A stretch of 64,000 bases of DNA from Halochromatium sp. (GCA_010912705.1 POWB01000001.1:186001-250000); one strand, 5' to 3'; shown: positions 27,133-37,963, counted from the first letter of the stretch. Made by a program: numbers and translations. Notes: a model not told the origin generated them from the sequence alone.

Positions 27133-28245
27133 TTAGGTAAACAGGGTCAGCACCCCCGTATAGCCATAGAGCCGATTCTGAGACAGCTCGCCGTTGGCAA
27201 AGAAGCCCACTAGTGGAAAATCCCCAAGCTCATCACGAATCTGCTTTAGCTCTTGCGAGTCGTCGCCGAAGAGATTTGCGCCACGCCCCAGACAGGAGAC
27301 ATAGACGCCGCCACGGGGTGGTCGACTCAAGCGTGCCTTGAGATGACTGAGCATGCGCGACAAATCTTCACGTGCAGTATTTGCATCTCGCCGACAGAAC
27401 ATCAGCGCCTGACCTTTTTCGACCAGATCCCCAATGCCTAGCAGCCGTTTCTCGAGATCGACACCAATCAGATTACGTACCAGGTAATCGCCGGTATCTG
27501 AGCCCCTGATCGGCAGTCCGACAAAGATGTAGCCACCCACGCGCGAGATGTCGCGTGCGAGAACCTCGCCAATATCCTCTTTGAATACGTCCAAGGCCGG
27601 CCGGCCATCGAGCTCGACAATCACGTTGCGCTGACATTCGGTGATCTGTCGATGCGGACCGATCGGTGAGCAGCCCTGCGAGAGCGCGGTTTGGATACCA
27701 ACCGCCTCGGTGAACATCACCCCCGTCAGCCCACCTTCGGTCGGCTCGTCAGCGATCACGCGTGCATTGTGCTGGCTGCTAGCCAAGCCACCGACTAAGA
27801 ACCCGCTCACGGTGCGCTCGGCAAGCTGGCGAATCAGGCTCTCCGTCAGCGGATTGGTCGGATCAGCATGCACCAGCCCCATAAACGGCTGGGCGCTGCC
27901 GAGCCAGGCGCGCTGCGCGGTATCGAAGCCATCGAGATCCTTGACGATCGACGGAAAGACCCGAAACGCCTCCTCCGGCAGATCAGCAACCATCGCCGCA
28001 ATCGCTGGACGTTCATAGTATTCAGCGCCAGTCGCGCAGATGCCGATCCCAACCGCGCCGACCCAATGCTCGACATCGGTAGCATCACGCAGGGCGTCGA
28101 GGATCACCTCCAGATGGGCGTTGATCGCATCGGTCACATAGAGGAAACCGAGTCGACCCTGGACCGAGCCGAGGCCGGCGATGACGCGCTCGAGCGCCAG
28201 GCTCCAGTCGTCATCAGCGGCATGAGCGTATGGAAATGGATGCAT
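27133..28245 (-). CDS. FIST domain sensory protein
   Basis: The 370-residue cytoplasmic protein matches FIST_N plus FIST_C organisation. The N-terminal half includes LGFLYVTDAINAHLEVIL and VGAVGIGICATGAEYYERPA. The C-terminal half ends in GGVYVSCLGRGANLFGDDSQ and DFPLVGFFANGEL, the most conserved FIST_C stretch. FIST domains are predicted to bind small ligands such as amino acids and usually occur with signalling genes. None is adjacent here; parE lies upstream and a small membrane protein downstream. Ligand and partner are unknown. Confidence 0.85.
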   Translation of the reverse strand: MHPFPYAHAADDDWSLALERVIAGLGSVQGRLGFLYVTDAINAHLEVILDALRDATDVEHWVGAVGIGICATGAEYYERPAIAAMVADLPEEAFRVFPSIVKDLDGFDTAQRAWLGSAQPFMGLVHADPTNPLTESLIRQLAERTVSGFLVGGLASSQHNARVIADEPTEGGLTGVMFTEAVGIQTALSQGCSPIGPHRQITECQRNVIVELDGRPALDVFKEDIGEVLARDISRVGGYIFVGLPIRGSDTGDYLVRNLIGVDLEKRLLGIGDLVEKGQALMFCRRDANTAREDLSRMLSHLKARLSRPPRGGVYVSCLGRGANLFGDDSQELKQIRDELGDFPLVGFFANGELSQNRLYGYTGVLTLFT

Positions 28246-28318
28246 AGTGGCGCTGTGCGTCTAGATCGTTTGGCGGTGCCTAGGTAGGCGGTGCATGGAT
28301 TGGCTGTGGCGGCTAGGC

Positions 28319-30205
28319 TCAGACCTCGGCCAGATCGCCCTTCTCTTGTAGCCAGGCGCGCCTATCTGCAGCGCGCTTCTTGGCCAAGAGCATATCCATT
28401 AAAGTGGCGCTGTCATCGCCAGGCTCAACCGTCAGTTGCACCAGTCGACGCGTATCTGGATGGATCGTGGTCTCGCGTAACTGCGCTGGATTCATCTCGC
28501 CGAGACCCTTAAAGCGCTGCACACTGACCTTGCCCTTGAGCTTCTCGGCGGCAATGCGATCCAACACCCCGCGTCGCTCGGCATCGTCCAGTGCATAAAA
28601 AACCTGTTTACCGACATCGATCCGAAACAGCGGCGGCATTGCAACATAGACATGCCCGGCTGCAACCAGCCGCGGAAAATGCTTCAAGAACAGCGCGCAG
28701 AGCAGTGTCGCGATATGCGCGCCGTCAGAATCCGCATCGGCTAGGATACAGATCTTACCGAAGCGTAGGCGCGACAGATCCTCGCTGCCCGGATCAACGC
28801 CGATCGCCACCGCGATGTCGTGCACCTCTTGTGAGCCGAGCACCTCGGCTGGATCAACCTCCCAAGTGTTCAGGATCTTGCCACGCAGCGGCATGATCGC
28901 TTGGAACTCGCGGTCGCGCGCCTGTTTCGCTGAACCACCAGCGGAATCGCCCTCGACCAGAAACAGCTCGGTGTGCGCCGGATCGGTAGCCGTGCAGTCG
29001 GCCAGCTTCCCTGGCAACGCTGGCCCCTGGGTCACCCGTTTGCGGGTCACGGTGCGTCCAGCGCGCAAGCGTGCCTGCGCGGCGCCGATGGCAATCTCGG
29101 CGATGCGCTCACCATCGCCTACATGCTCGTTCAGCCACAGACTAAAGGCATCCTTGACCACGCCAGAGACGAAGGCTGCGCATTCACGCGACGAGAGTCG
29201 CTCCTTGGTCTGCCCCGAGAACTGCGGGTCGGCCAGCTTGACCGATAAAATCCAGCTCGCACCTGCCCAGACGTCCTCGGGTGCGAGCTTGACCCCACGC
29301 GGCAGCAGATTGCGGAACTCGCAGAACTCGCGCACCGCCTCGGTGAGACCGGTGCGGAAGCCATTCACATGGGTTCCACCCTGCACCGTCGGGATCAGAT
29401 TCACATAACTCTCAGTTACCTGCTCGCCGGCCCCGGGCAGCCAGGTGATGGCCCAGCTTGCCGCCTCGGTCTGGCCCTCGAGGTTACCGACGAAGGGCTC
29501 ATCCGGCACCCGCTCCGCCGCACCGAGCGCCTCGCTCAGATAGTCGCGCAGGCCATCGGCGTAGCACCAACGCTGCTCTTCGCCGGTGCCCTCATCGCGA
29601 AAGCGGACATCGAGCCCTGGACAGAGCACGGCCTTCGCGCGCAACAGATGGGTCAACTGCCGGACTGAGATCTTCGGCGAGTCAAAGTAGCGCTCGTCTG
29701 GCCAGAACCGCAGCCGGGTCCCCGTATTGGCGCGCCCAACCGTGCCGATCTCGGTCAGATCCTCGGCCTTGTCGCCACCAGCAAAGGCCATCCGGTATTC
29801 CTTGCCGTCGCGCTTGACCCAGACCTCGAGCCGCTTCGACAGCGCATTGACCACCGACACGCCGACGCCATGCAGGCCGCCAGAGAAACGATAGCTACCG
29901 GCCGAGAACTTGCCGCCGGCATGCAGCGTACCGAGGATCACCTCGACCCCAGGCAGACCTTGCCCTGGATGGATGTCGACCGGCATGCCGCGCCCGTCAT
30001 CACTGACCTCAACCGAGCCGTCCTGGTACAGGATCACATCGATACGTGTGGCCTTGCCGACGAGCGCCTCGTCGACGCTATTGTCGATCACCTCCTGCGC
30101 AAGATGGTTCGGTCGGGTGGTATCGGTATACATACCCGGGCGCTTGCGCACCGGGTCTAGGCCGCTGAGAACCTCAATGGCCGAGGCGTCGTAGTTGCCG
30201 CTCAT
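28319..30205 (-). CDS. parE: DNA topoisomerase IV subunit B (ParE)
   Basis: ParE is the ATPase subunit of topoisomerase IV, which unlinks daughter chromosomes. ATG 30205 gives MSGNYDASAIEVLSGLDPVR and 628 residues, near the standard length. The GHKL ATPase motifs are VIDNSVDEAL and DGRGMPVDIHP plus GLHGVGVSVVNALS. The Toprim domain has VEGDSAGGSAKQARDR and DADSDGAHI. The C-terminal KGLGEMNPAQLRETT is also conserved. It is divergent from xseB with 132 bases between them. Confidence 0.96.
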   Translation of the reverse strand: MSGNYDASAIEVLSGLDPVRKRPGMYTDTTRPNHLAQEVIDNSVDEALVGKATRIDVILYQDGSVEVSDDGRGMPVDIHPGQGLPGVEVILGTLHAGGKFSAGSYRFSGGLHGVGVSVVNALSKRLEVWVKRDGKEYRMAFAGGDKAEDLTEIGTVGRANTGTRLRFWPDERYFDSPKISVRQLTHLLRAKAVLCPGLDVRFRDEGTGEEQRWCYADGLRDYLSEALGAAERVPDEPFVGNLEGQTEAASWAITWLPGAGEQVTESYVNLIPTVQGGTHVNGFRTGLTEAVREFCEFRNLLPRGVKLAPEDVWAGASWILSVKLADPQFSGQTKERLSSRECAAFVSGVVKDAFSLWLNEHVGDGERIAEIAIGAAQARLRAGRTVTRKRVTQGPALPGKLADCTATDPAHTELFLVEGDSAGGSAKQARDREFQAIMPLRGKILNTWEVDPAEVLGSQEVHDIAVAIGVDPGSEDLSRLRFGKICILADADSDGAHIATLLCALFLKHFPRLVAAGHVYVAMPPLFRIDVGKQVFYALDDAERRGVLDRIAAEKLKGKVSVQRFKGLGEMNPAQLRETTIHPDTRRLVQLTVEPGDDSATLMDMLLAKKRAADRRAWLQEKGDLAEV

Positions 30206-30337
30206 GGCGAGCAGAATACTCCTTAAAGGATCTGTGCAAAGAAGCCGAGCAAAGAATCTGAGCGACAGCCCAGTGCTGCGTTGACCGGTCAAAGCCTGCT
30301 ACGGTACCGTAGTCGGAAACCTGAGTTCAAACGAACA

Positions 30338-30616
30338 ATGAGCAAAGACAGGATTCAAGACCCCAAGCAGTTCGAGGCCTCGATGCAGGCGCTAGAGACG
30401 ATTGTCGACCAGCTCGAGCGTGGCGACCTGACCTTAGAGGCATCACTTGCGGCATTCGAGCAGGGTATCCGCCTCAGCCGCAGCTGCCAACAGGCACTCG
30501 ACCAAGCCGAGCAGCGCATTCGTATTCTCACCGAACCCTCAGAGGATGGCGAGCCCGAGCCGTTCAAGGATAAGACAGCCCAAGCTTCGCAGGCTGCAAC
30601 CGATCAGGCTCGCTAA
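30338..30616 (+). CDS. xseB: Exodeoxyribonuclease VII small subunit
   Basis: XseB is the small helical subunit of exonuclease VII. The 92-residue product has the conserved core [20 protein letters not shown] and [17 protein letters not shown] 30338 matches family N-termini; an upstream in-frame start adds an unrelated segment. It is followed after 130 bases by ispA, the usual gammaproteobacterial order. The C-terminal tail ([19 protein letters not shown]) is polar and not conserved. Confidence 0.93.
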   Translation: MSKDRIQDPKQFEASMQALETIVDQLERGDLTLEASLAAFEQGIRLSRSCQQALDQAEQRIRILTEPSEDGEPEPFKDKTAQASQAATDQAR

Positions 30617-30676
30617 GCGGGACTGATTTACCGACCCGGCTCATCGCCCCCAAACAGCCAACCAAGCCACTAAGCT

Positions 30677-30711
30677 TTCATCCTTCATCCTTCATCCTTC
30701 ATCCTTCATCC
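30677..30711. repeat. TTCATCC heptamer x5 between xseB and ispA
   Basis: Five perfect head-to-tail TTCATCC copies occupy the middle of the 130-base xseB-ispA gap. Perfect short repeats like this can change copy number, which here would alter the leader of ispA. Confidence 0.9.
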
Positions 30712-30746
30712 TTAACCCCCCACCTTCTCAAACCCCGAATCGGCTC

Positions 30747-31649
30747 ATGCAAGACACGCACCGCCTGAATACCTTCTTCAACGACTGTCAAGCCCGTGTC
30801 GAGCGTACGCTTGAACGCGCCCTGCCCGCTGCCGAGCAGCCACCGACCCGGCTCCACCAGGCGATGCGCTACGCCGTGCTCGGCGGCGGCAAACGCGTGC
30901 GCCCAACCCTGGCTTACGCTGGCGCCAAGGCTCTGGATCTCGCACCCGAGCAGGTCGACGCCGGTGCCGCGGCGGTTGAGCTGATCCACGGCTACTCGCT
31001 GATCCACGATGATCTGCCGGCGATGGACGATGACGACCTCCGGCGCGGACGGCCAAGCTGCCACAAGGCCTTTGACGAGGCAACCGCCATCCTAGCCGGC
31101 GATGCACTGCAGACACTGGCCTTCAGTGTCTTAGCCCAGAACGGCATTCCCGGAGTCGATGATAGCGCCCGATTGCAGATGATCGCCGCGCTCGCGCGCG
31201 CCTCGGGATCGATCGGCATGGCCGGTGGCCAAGCCTTGGACTTGGAATCAGAAGGCAGCCAGCTCGACCTGGTGATGCTCGAGAACATCCATATCCACAA
31301 GACCGGAGCGTTGATCCGGGCCAGCGTGCAGATGGCCGTCCTCGCCTGCCCGGAGCTAGAGCCCGCAAAGGCGGATGCGCTCGACCACTACGCGAAATGC
31401 ATCGGCCTGGCCTTCCAGATCCAAGACGATCTCCTGGACGTCGAGGGTGACACCGACGTCATCGGCAAGCAGAGCGGCGCTGACGCCGCGCATGAGAAGG
31501 CGACCTATCCATCACTGATGGGGATCGGACCCGCGCATGAGGCCGCCAATGACCTGGTTACGGATGCGCTCGATAGCCTGAGCAGTTTTGGCGAGGGCGC
31601 GGACCCCTTGCGCTGGATCGCAAGCTATATCGTCAGTCGCGATCGCTGA
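30747..31649 (+). CDS. ispA: (2E,6E)-farnesyl diphosphate synthase
   Basis: IspA condenses isopentenyl units with dimethylallyl and geranyl diphosphate. The first Asp-rich motif is DDLPAMDDDD (88-97) and the second is QIQDDLLDVEGD (about 224-235); GGGKRVRP (47-54) binds diphosphate. The 300-residue length is normal. Its product feeds quinones, undecaprenyl lipids and, in a phototroph, carotenoids and the bacteriochlorophyll tail. The usual downstream partner dxs is absent: the next gene, 126 bases on, is a convergent proX. Confidence 0.93.
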   Translation: MQDTHRLNTFFNDCQARVERTLERALPAAEQPPTRLHQAMRYAVLGGGKRVRPTLAYAGAKALDLAPEQVDAGAAAVELIHGYSLIHDDLPAMDDDDLRRGRPSCHKAFDEATAILAGDALQTLAFSVLAQNGIPGVDDSARLQMIAALARASGSIGMAGGQALDLESEGSQLDLVMLENIHIHKTGALIRASVQMAVLACPELEPAKADALDHYAKCIGLAFQIQDDLLDVEGDTDVIGKQSGADAAHEKATYPSLMGIGPAHEAANDLVTDALDSLSSFGEGADPLRWIASYIVSRDR

Positions 31650-31775
31650 GTACGACCCTCAGCAGCGCTCAGCGCCGCGGATGCCCCTTCCGCCCGCTTT
31701 AATCCAGACGGCTTGAGCTTATTCCTAGTATCCGGATACCACCTGATGTCCACTAGACCATCTCCCGTGCCATCT

Positions 31776-32798
31776 CTACTGAGACGCAGCAGCCCGAGCC
31801 TGATCGAGCCAACGCTGGTAGGCGTACTGATGCGTCTCAATCCAAGCCTGAACCTGACCCTTGACAGCCTCTTCATCAGCCTCGCCATCGCGCATTTGCA
31901 GATTCTGTGCACTGATATCGTTGCTCGAGAGCTGCATGACCTCAAAGAGTCTGGCCGCGGCCGGGTTCGCTTGCGTCCATTCCTTGTTGGCGATGATGCG
32001 CTGGACATTGGCCGGAAAGCCATAGTTCGAGCCGTCAGCCAGGGCGGTATCGACAGCCTCGCGCTCGCCGGGAAGCGCGCTGAACGGCACCTGCAGCCAG
32101 GTCACATCCTGCCCGGGCACCAATGCGCCACTGACCCAATGGGGCGTCCAGCTGTAGTAGAGCACCGGCTCGCCTTGCTGATAGCGAGCGATGGTATCGA
32201 CCATCAGCGCCGAGTAGCCGTCCTGATGATGCTCAACGGTATCCCGTAAGCCATAAGCATCCAGATGATATTCGATCACGTTCGCGCAGCCCCAGCCCGG
32301 GTCGCAGCCAACGAGATCCGCCTTACCATTACCGTCGGCATCGAACAGCTTGGCGACCTCTGGGTCCTTGAGCTGCCCGATGTTGGTGATTTCATGCGCC
32401 TTGGCTGTCTCCTTGTCGATCAAGTAGCCTTGCAACACAGCATTGATATAGACGCCTTCTCGAGAGAGCGTCTCATCACCGCCGGCCGCGTCGAAGAAAT
32501 CGATGTGTAAAGGATCCCAATGCGCCGCCATGAAGGTCGCGTCACCCTTAGCCAAGGCGACAAGACCAGCGGCATAGTCCATCTCTTTGATCCCCTTAAC
32601 TGTATAGCCAAGGTCTTCGAGAGCCTGCATGACCAGCAGCGTTTGGAAGTTTTCTTCCGCGATCGAACTCTTAAGCGGCTGAACCTCGACGCCTGTGCCA
32701 GGCCCATCGGCGGCGACCACGGCATCAACGGGAAGGGCCAGAGAACAGGCTAGAAAGGCAGGAATGGCGCCACAGCGCAGAGCAGGGAAAGACATCAT
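31776..32798 (-). CDS. proX: Glycine betaine/proline-type ABC binding protein ProX (copy 1)
   Basis: The 340-residue periplasmic protein has a signal peptide (ending near DAVVAADG) and the ProX/OpuAC fold. Ligand-region blocks are [19 protein letters not shown] and EPVLYYSWTPHWVSG, with Trp residues typical of an aromatic cage for quaternary ammonium groups. AGGAAC lies eight bases before ATG 32798. It is the last gene of the leftward porin-proV-proW-proX-proX set. It is very similar to the adjacent copy, so one is a tandem duplicate. The exact substrate is not proven. Confidence 0.88.
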   Translation of the reverse strand: MMSFPALRCGAIPAFLACSLALPVDAVVAADGPGTGVEVQPLKSSIAEENFQTLLVMQALEDLGYTVKGIKEMDYAAGLVALAKGDATFMAAHWDPLHIDFFDAAGGDETLSREGVYINAVLQGYLIDKETAKAHEITNIGQLKDPEVAKLFDADGNGKADLVGCDPGWGCANVIEYHLDAYGLRDTVEHHQDGYSALMVDTIARYQQGEPVLYYSWTPHWVSGALVPGQDVTWLQVPFSALPGEREAVDTALADGSNYGFPANVQRIIANKEWTQANPAAARLFEVMQLSSNDISAQNLQMRDGEADEEAVKGQVQAWIETHQYAYQRWLDQARAAASQ

Positions 32799-32907
32799 TG
32801 GTCGGTTCCTAAACAGAGGCGATTGATGCCAAAATCTTAGCCGAAGTGGCTGCTGAAGACAGCCAACTTCGGCAGTCGTCGCCCAACGACGTCCTTGGCG
32901 CAGGGCG

Positions 32908-33933
32908 TTAGTTGGCGGCTGTCCGAGCCTGCTCTAGCCAGCTGTCGTAGGTCGCTTGATTCGCCTTGATCCAGGCTTGGACGTGACGCTCAATATCCTT
33001 CTCGCTATCTTCGCCATCGCGCATGCGCAGGTTTTGCGCGCTGATGTCGTTACTTGAGATCTCCATGATCTCAAACAGCTTGGCCGCGGTCGGATTCGCG
33101 TCGGTCCAGTCCTTATTGGCGATGATGCGCTGAACATTGGCCTGGAAGCCATAGTTCGAGCCGTCGGGCAGCGCGGTATCCACATCCTCACGCTCACCAG
33201 GCAGCGCACTGAATGGCACCTGCAGCCAGGTCACGTCTTCCCCAGGCACCAGCACGCCGCTGACCCAGTACGGGGTCCAGGTGTAATAGAGCACGGGATC
33301 ACCCTGCTCAAAGCGGGTAATCGTATCGGCCATCACCGCCGAGTAGCTGCCCTGGTTGTGCTCAACGGTGTCGCGCAGGTCATAAGCGTCGAGATGATGC
33401 TCGATCACCTTCTCGCAGCCCCAGCCGGGATTACAGCCAGCCAGATCAGCCTTGCCATCACCGTCGGCATCGAACAGCTTCGCGATCTCTGGGTCTTTGA
33501 GCTGTCCGATGTTGGTGATCTCATAGGCCTCAGCGGTCTCCTTATCGATCAGGTAGCCCTGCAGCGCGCCGCTGGCATAAACGCCCTCGCGGAAGATCTT
33601 CTCGTCGCCACCAGCCTCGTTGAAGAAGTCGATGTGCAATGGGTCCCAATGCGCGGCCATGAAGGTAGCGTCGCCGTTGGCTAAGGCGACATGGCCGGCG
33701 GCGTATTCGATCTCCTTAATGTCCTCGACCTCATAGCCGAGGTCTTCGAGGGCCTGCATCACCAGCAGGGTTTGAAAGGTTTCCTCGGCAATCGAACTCT
33801 TGATCGGCTGCACTTCGATGCCCGCGCCAGGCGCATCGGCCTCGTCAGCAACCGCGGCGCCCACGGCTAGCGCGAGTACCGATGAGAGCAAGGTAGGCAT
33901 CGCCTGGGAGCGAAGGATTGAGATAGGCGTCAT
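32908..33933 (-). CDS. proX: Glycine betaine/proline-type ABC binding protein ProX (copy 2)
   Basis: This 341-residue paralogue of the neighbouring ProX shares almost every block ([42 protein letters not shown]). ATG 33933 with GGAG just upstream starts a signal peptide ending near AVADEADA. It lies closer to proW than the other copy does and may be the original partner. Compared with copy 1 it has Asn and Glu changes near the lobe linking loops (FNEAGGDEK), which could change affinity, an inference. Confidence 0.88.
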   Translation of the reverse strand: MTPISILRSQAMPTLLSSVLALAVGAAVADEADAPGAGIEVQPIKSSIAEETFQTLLVMQALEDLGYEVEDIKEIEYAAGHVALANGDATFMAAHWDPLHIDFFNEAGGDEKIFREGVYASGALQGYLIDKETAEAYEITNIGQLKDPEIAKLFDADGDGKADLAGCNPGWGCEKVIEHHLDAYDLRDTVEHNQGSYSAVMADTITRFEQGDPVLYYTWTPYWVSGVLVPGEDVTWLQVPFSALPGEREDVDTALPDGSNYGFQANVQRIIANKDWTDANPTAAKLFEIMEISSNDISAQNLRMRDGEDSEKDIERHVQAWIKANQATYDSWLEQARTAAN

Positions 33934-34059
33934 AGGGACTCTCCGTTTAGGCTGAAATGATGGTGCGAAAAGATCGTTGATGGCGGAAAAGATCAAGACC
34001 CGTTGCCGACAGGCCCTGATGGCAAAGCCAGGTTAGACCATTAGAGTGGCACAGCCGAT

Positions 34060-35169
34060 TCAGGCATCAGCCTGCTCCGGGCCGGCTTGGCGTTTGAAAA
34101 GCCGATAGACGAGACCGGCTGGCCCTGATTCGTACCAATGGCGCGTCGGCTTGTCGCGACTGGCTTGACCAAAGGCCTGGGTCATCCGATCGAGGATGAT
34201 CGCGAGCAACACGATGCCGACGCCACCAATGGTCGCCAGCCCCATGTCGAGCCGACCGATCCCGCGCAGCACCATCTGCCCGAGTCCACCGACCGCGATC
34301 ATCGAGGCGATGACGACCATCGATAGGGCCAGCATTAGGGTTTGATTGACCCCAGCCATGATGGTCGGCATCGCCAATGGCAGTTGCACCTTAAACAGCA
34401 ACTGCTTCTTCGAGGCCCCGAACGAGCGCGCAGCCTCGACCAGGTCTGCTGGTACCTGGCGGATGCCAAGGTTGGTCAGCCGCACTAGCGGTGGCAGTGC
34501 GAAGATGATGGTCACCACTACGCCAGGCACGTTGCCGATACCGAACAACATCACCACCGGCACCAGATAAACGAAGGCAGGCGTGGTCTGCATCGCGTCT
34601 AGCACTGGACGGACGATGGCTGCGGCACGCTCACTGCGCGCCAGCCAGATCCCGGTCGGCAGACCTATGACGATGCAGAAGACGACCGAGGTCAGTACCA
34701 ATGCCAGGGTCACCATGGCCTCCGCCCAGGCACCGATCAGCCCAACCAGCGTCAATGAGATGACGGCGCCGATCCCGAGCCGCTTACCACCGGCCTGCCA
34801 GGCAAGTAGCCCGAAGATAAGGATCATGATCACATCCGGCACTGCTAAGAGGGTCGACTCGATGCCCGAGAGGGTGCCATCGATCGGCCAGCGGATGGCC
34901 TGAAACACCGCGCGGAAATTGTCCACCAGCCAGTCGAGCCCTTGATCTACCCAGTCGCCGAGCGGGATCACCGCCCCTTCAAAGGGATGTATCCAGTCGA
35001 TGCTGGTACTGGCATCGACTGTATCCGAGCTAGCCAGCCAGTCGCCTGAGGTTGCGATCGCCCCATCGTCACCCTGTCTACCCTCAATGCCACCACCCGC
35101 CCAGGGATCGGCAACTGGAGCTTGCTCGGCCGCGCTCTGTTGCGCCCAGGGGTTACTTTCTGTTGCCAT
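34060..35169 (-). CDS. proW: Glycine betaine/proline-type ABC permease ProW
   Basis: ProW is the inner-membrane channel of the importer. The first 75 residues are a polar, cytoplasmic tail rich in Gly, Ala and Asp ([20 protein letters not shown]), as in E. coli ProW. Membrane helices begin near residue 105. The permease signature loop facing the ATPase is [20 protein letters not shown]. The 369-residue length is normal. It begins three bases after proV ends, so the two are almost certainly co-translated. Confidence 0.92.
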   Translation of the reverse strand: MATESNPWAQQSAAEQAPVADPWAGGGIEGRQGDDGAIATSGDWLASSDTVDASTSIDWIHPFEGAVIPLGDWVDQGLDWLVDNFRAVFQAIRWPIDGTLSGIESTLLAVPDVIMILIFGLLAWQAGGKRLGIGAVISLTLVGLIGAWAEAMVTLALVLTSVVFCIVIGLPTGIWLARSERAAAIVRPVLDAMQTTPAFVYLVPVVMLFGIGNVPGVVVTIIFALPPLVRLTNLGIRQVPADLVEAARSFGASKKQLLFKVQLPLAMPTIMAGVNQTLMLALSMVVIASMIAVGGLGQMVLRGIGRLDMGLATIGGVGIVLLAIILDRMTQAFGQASRDKPTRHWYESGPAGLVYRLFKRQAGPEQADA

Positions 35170-35172
35170 TGG

Positions 35173-36366
35173 TCAGTCCTCCCGATCCAGGGTTTCAAGT
35201 AGGCTGGCCTTGGTGATCACGCCTTGGTAGCACTGGTCTCGATCGACCACTGGGACGCCACAGGGACTCTCGGCAACGGTACCTAATAGATCACTGACCG
35301 GTGTGTCGGTCGGCAGGGTTGGAACGCCATCTAAGAACGCCTGGCTCAAGTTGTGCGGCCCCTCGCGTTGCAACACATCCTGCAGCGAGGAGAGCGAGAC
35401 GACGCCATGGAACTGCTGACGCTTGTCGACGACATAGCCATAGTCACGATCGTGCTCGCCCAAGCGTTGAATGGCCGCCCGAATGCCCTCTTCCAGACGC
35501 TCGATGACGGTGACTTGAGTCTTGCGCGCGATATCGCCCGCCTTCAGCACCGTGGTGACATCAACGCCACGGAAGAATGAGCGCACATAGTCGTCGGCAG
35601 GATTGCGTAGGATCTCGTCCGGCGTGCCGACCTGAACCACACGCCCGCCTTCCATGATCGCGATCCGATCGCCGATGCGCATGGCCTCGTCGAGGTCGTG
35701 CGAGATGAAGACCACGGTGCGGCTGCTATCGGCCTGCAGCTTCAATAGCTCATCCTGCATCTCGCTGCGGATCAGGGGGTCCAGTGCCGAGAAGGCCTCA
35801 TCCATCAACATGACCGACGGATTATTCGCCAGCGCTCGCGCTAGCCCAACGCGCTGCTGCATGCCGCCGGAGAGTTCGTCCGGATAGCTCTCGGCCCAAG
35901 CCTTGAGGCCGACCTGATCCAGCGCAGCGAGGGCGCGCTCCTCACGCTCGGCCCGGCTGACGCCGGCCAGTTCGAGGCCGAAGGCTGCGTTGGCCCCAAC
36001 CGTCAGATGCGGCATCAGCGCAAACGACTGGAAGACCATGCTCATGTCGCGGCGCCGCAGGTCGAGCAGTTCGGCGTCATTCATCGCCGCAATATCGCGA
36101 CCATCGACGAGCACCTTACCAGCGCTTGGCTCGATCAGCCGATTCAGCAGCCGAACCATGGTCGACTTGCCCGAGCCAGAGAGGCCCATGACGACGAAGA
36201 TCTCGCCCTCGTAGATTGAAAAACCGGCGTCACAAACGCCAACGGTCTGACCCGTCTGCTCGAAAATGGCGCCCTTATCGACACCCTCGTGCAACAGTCG
36301 CAGGGCCTCGTCTGGATGATCGCCAAACACCTTGTAGAGGTGCTCAACGACGACTTTCTCTTTCAT
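35173..36366 (-). CDS. proV: Glycine betaine/proline-type ABC ATPase ProV
   Basis: ProV powers uptake by ProW. The 397-residue protein has Walker [10 protein letters not shown], signature LSGGMQQR, Walker [12 protein letters not shown] and the switch His in FISHDLDEA. Two C-terminal CBS domains (about 280-397) are expected to sense ionic strength or nucleotides in this family. It lies 127 bases after the porin gene and starts the transporter set. The upstream gap has a 7-bp stem (GGCTAGC/GCTAGCC near 36465-36485) that may reduce read-through from the porin. Confidence 0.94.
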   Translation of the reverse strand: MKEKVVVEHLYKVFGDHPDEALRLLHEGVDKGAIFEQTGQTVGVCDAGFSIYEGEIFVVMGLSGSGKSTMVRLLNRLIEPSAGKVLVDGRDIAAMNDAELLDLRRRDMSMVFQSFALMPHLTVGANAAFGLELAGVSRAEREERALAALDQVGLKAWAESYPDELSGGMQQRVGLARALANNPSVMLMDEAFSALDPLIRSEMQDELLKLQADSSRTVVFISHDLDEAMRIGDRIAIMEGGRVVQVGTPDEILRNPADDYVRSFFRGVDVTTVLKAGDIARKTQVTVIERLEEGIRAAIQRLGEHDRDYGYVVDKRQQFHGVVSLSSLQDVLQREGPHNLSQAFLDGVPTLPTDTPVSDLLGTVAESPCGVPVVDRDQCYQGVITKASLLETLDRED

Positions 36367-36493
36367 GATGCTTGTCGCATAGGTCGGTTTAGGCCCCTGC
36401 GCTCCGCGTTGAGGAGAGACGGAGGCCGGCCGCAGCCAGTGGCGCTGGCGCGTCCGACCTCAGCTGGCTAGCAGGCTTGGCTAGCCGAGGCGG

Positions 36494-37963
36494 CTAGAAG
36501 TAGTAGCCGAAATTGATGTTGAAACGGTAGTTCCAGTAATCGTTACCGTTGGCCCCGAAATCACCCACGCCGCCGGTTGGCGAGAAGAGATTCGAGTAGC
36601 CTTCTACCGTTCCATCCTTGGTCTCGTTGCCAACGAAGTAGTTACCGTCGGAGAAGGCCAGGTCGGTGTAGATATACCAGCCACCGCGCGCCCATGCCGC
36701 ACCCAGCGTCACAAGCTGGCTGTCGTTGAAGCGATTGTCTGCTTTAATGATATTGCTGTACTCGACGTAGGGGCGGACCGAGTCAAGCCAAGGGATGCGG
36801 TTGGTTTCGTAGAGGTAGCTCAGCGAGATCGCCGGCAGCCAGGCATCGGAAGCCACTGGCCAAGCAAAGTCGTAGGCACCCATCGGGAAAAGTTCGTCGG
36901 TACTGAGCGCATTATCGGCATCGATGTCGTACTTGTAGCGCGTCAGCTGCGTGGCCAGTAGCCAGTTGTTCCAGCTGTTGGTCATGTGGACCGAGGCCGC
37001 CCAATGATGGCCGTCATCGTTACGGCGACCCTTGAGCTGGCCGTATTGCAGCGAGATACCCAGGTCAGTATCGACCACAGTATCCTCGAAGCTATAGATG
37101 GCGCGCAGGTTGAACTGGTTGCGCTCTTCATAGCCGTTGGGGAGCACGCCATAGGTGACGTCGCCGTTCGGTGCAACAGCGGTATCCCAGACCACGGCAT
37201 CATAGTCATAGCGGGTACTGTCCCGACTGTTGCCATTGCCGTTCCATTGGCTGCGCGCGTAGTACGCGAGGTCCAAACTCCAATTGCCGATATCGGTGAT
37301 GTACTTGATACCCAGATCCATGTCGTCCACGAGTCCGACATAGAAGTGCTGATCGAAGAACCAGCTCTGCGAGACTCCATAGGGCCCAGGACCGAATGGA
37401 ACCCGGTTCACACCGACCTGCACCTGACTGCCGTCCTCGAAGTCCCAGCCAAGCCAGCCCGTGTGCAGGAAGTTATAGCCGTCGTACCAGCGGTACTCGA
37501 ATTTGCCGACCAGCTGCTCGTACTTCAGGTCCATGTTGATCCTGAAGGTCTCGAGCTCGAAGTTGCCACCGTTACCGCCGCGAGAGGGGCCATTCCCCCG
37601 ATCCGGATAACTGCCCAGGATGTAGTTCGCTCGAATCGCCCCGCCAAAGGTCACAGGGCCGATCTTGATCTTGTCCGCCTCGGGGGGGCCTGCCTTAGCG
37701 AGCTCAGCTTCCGCGATCTCGGCCTTTTCGGTTGCAGCCAGGGTCTGTGCCTTGGCCTCGGCAAGCTCAGCTTGGGCCTGATCGAGCTGGCGTTGAAGCT
37801 CGAGAACCCGACGCTCGAGGGCAGCAGGGTCTGTTGCTGCGGCTGCGAGCTGCGGCGCCCAGACCATGGTCGCGAGACTGATGGCGAGCGCTGTACGGGC
37901 GCCGCGGTGCGCTGAGCGCTGCCGCTTGAGTGCGCGGGATCTGCGCAATCTGTCTTCGTTCAT
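36494..37963 (-). CDS. Outer-membrane porin with coiled-coil N-terminus
   Basis: The 489-residue product has a long basic signal peptide (cleavage near QLAAAATD), then a coiled coil (about residues 47-90, LERRVLELQRQLDQAQAELA), then a beta barrel. It ends FNINFGYYF, with the terminal Phe needed for outer-membrane assembly. Segments such as FRINMDLKYEQLVGKFEYRW and VQVGVNRVPFGPG resemble OprP/OprO-type porins. Its position just upstream of proVWXX suggests it admits small osmolytes, an inference. It is divergent from the BCCT carrier operon. Confidence 0.75.
   Translation of the reverse strand: MNEDRLRRSRALKRQRSAHRGARTALAISLATMVWAPQLAAAATDPAALERRVLELQRQLDQAQAELAEAKAQTLAATEKAEIAEAELAKAGPPEADKIKIGPVTFGGAIRANYILGSYPDRGNGPSRGGNGGNFELETFRINMDLKYEQLVGKFEYRWYDGYNFLHTGWLGWDFEDGSQVQVGVNRVPFGPGPYGVSQSWFFDQHFYVGLVDDMDLGIKYITDIGNWSLDLAYYARSQWNGNGNSRDSTRYDYDAVVWDTAVAPNGDVTYGVLPNGYEERNQFNLRAIYSFEDTVVDTDLGISLQYGQLKGRRNDDGHHWAASVHMTNSWNNWLLATQLTRYKYDIDADNALSTDELFPMGAYDFAWPVASDAWLPAISLSYLYETNRIPWLDSVRPYVEYSNIIKADNRFNDSQLVTLGAAWARGGWYIYTDLAFSDGNYFVGNETKDGTVEGYSNLFSPTGGVGDFGANGNDYWNYRFNINFGYYF

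Noticed and set aside
30677..30711. Heptamer array considered as a CRISPR-like repeat.
   Set aside because: There are no spacers and no cas genes; it is a simple tandem repeat.
31728..31739. Perfect 12-base palindrome GTATCCGGATAC between ispA and proX.
   Set aside because: It is too short for a terminator, lacks a T-run, and has no known regulator match.
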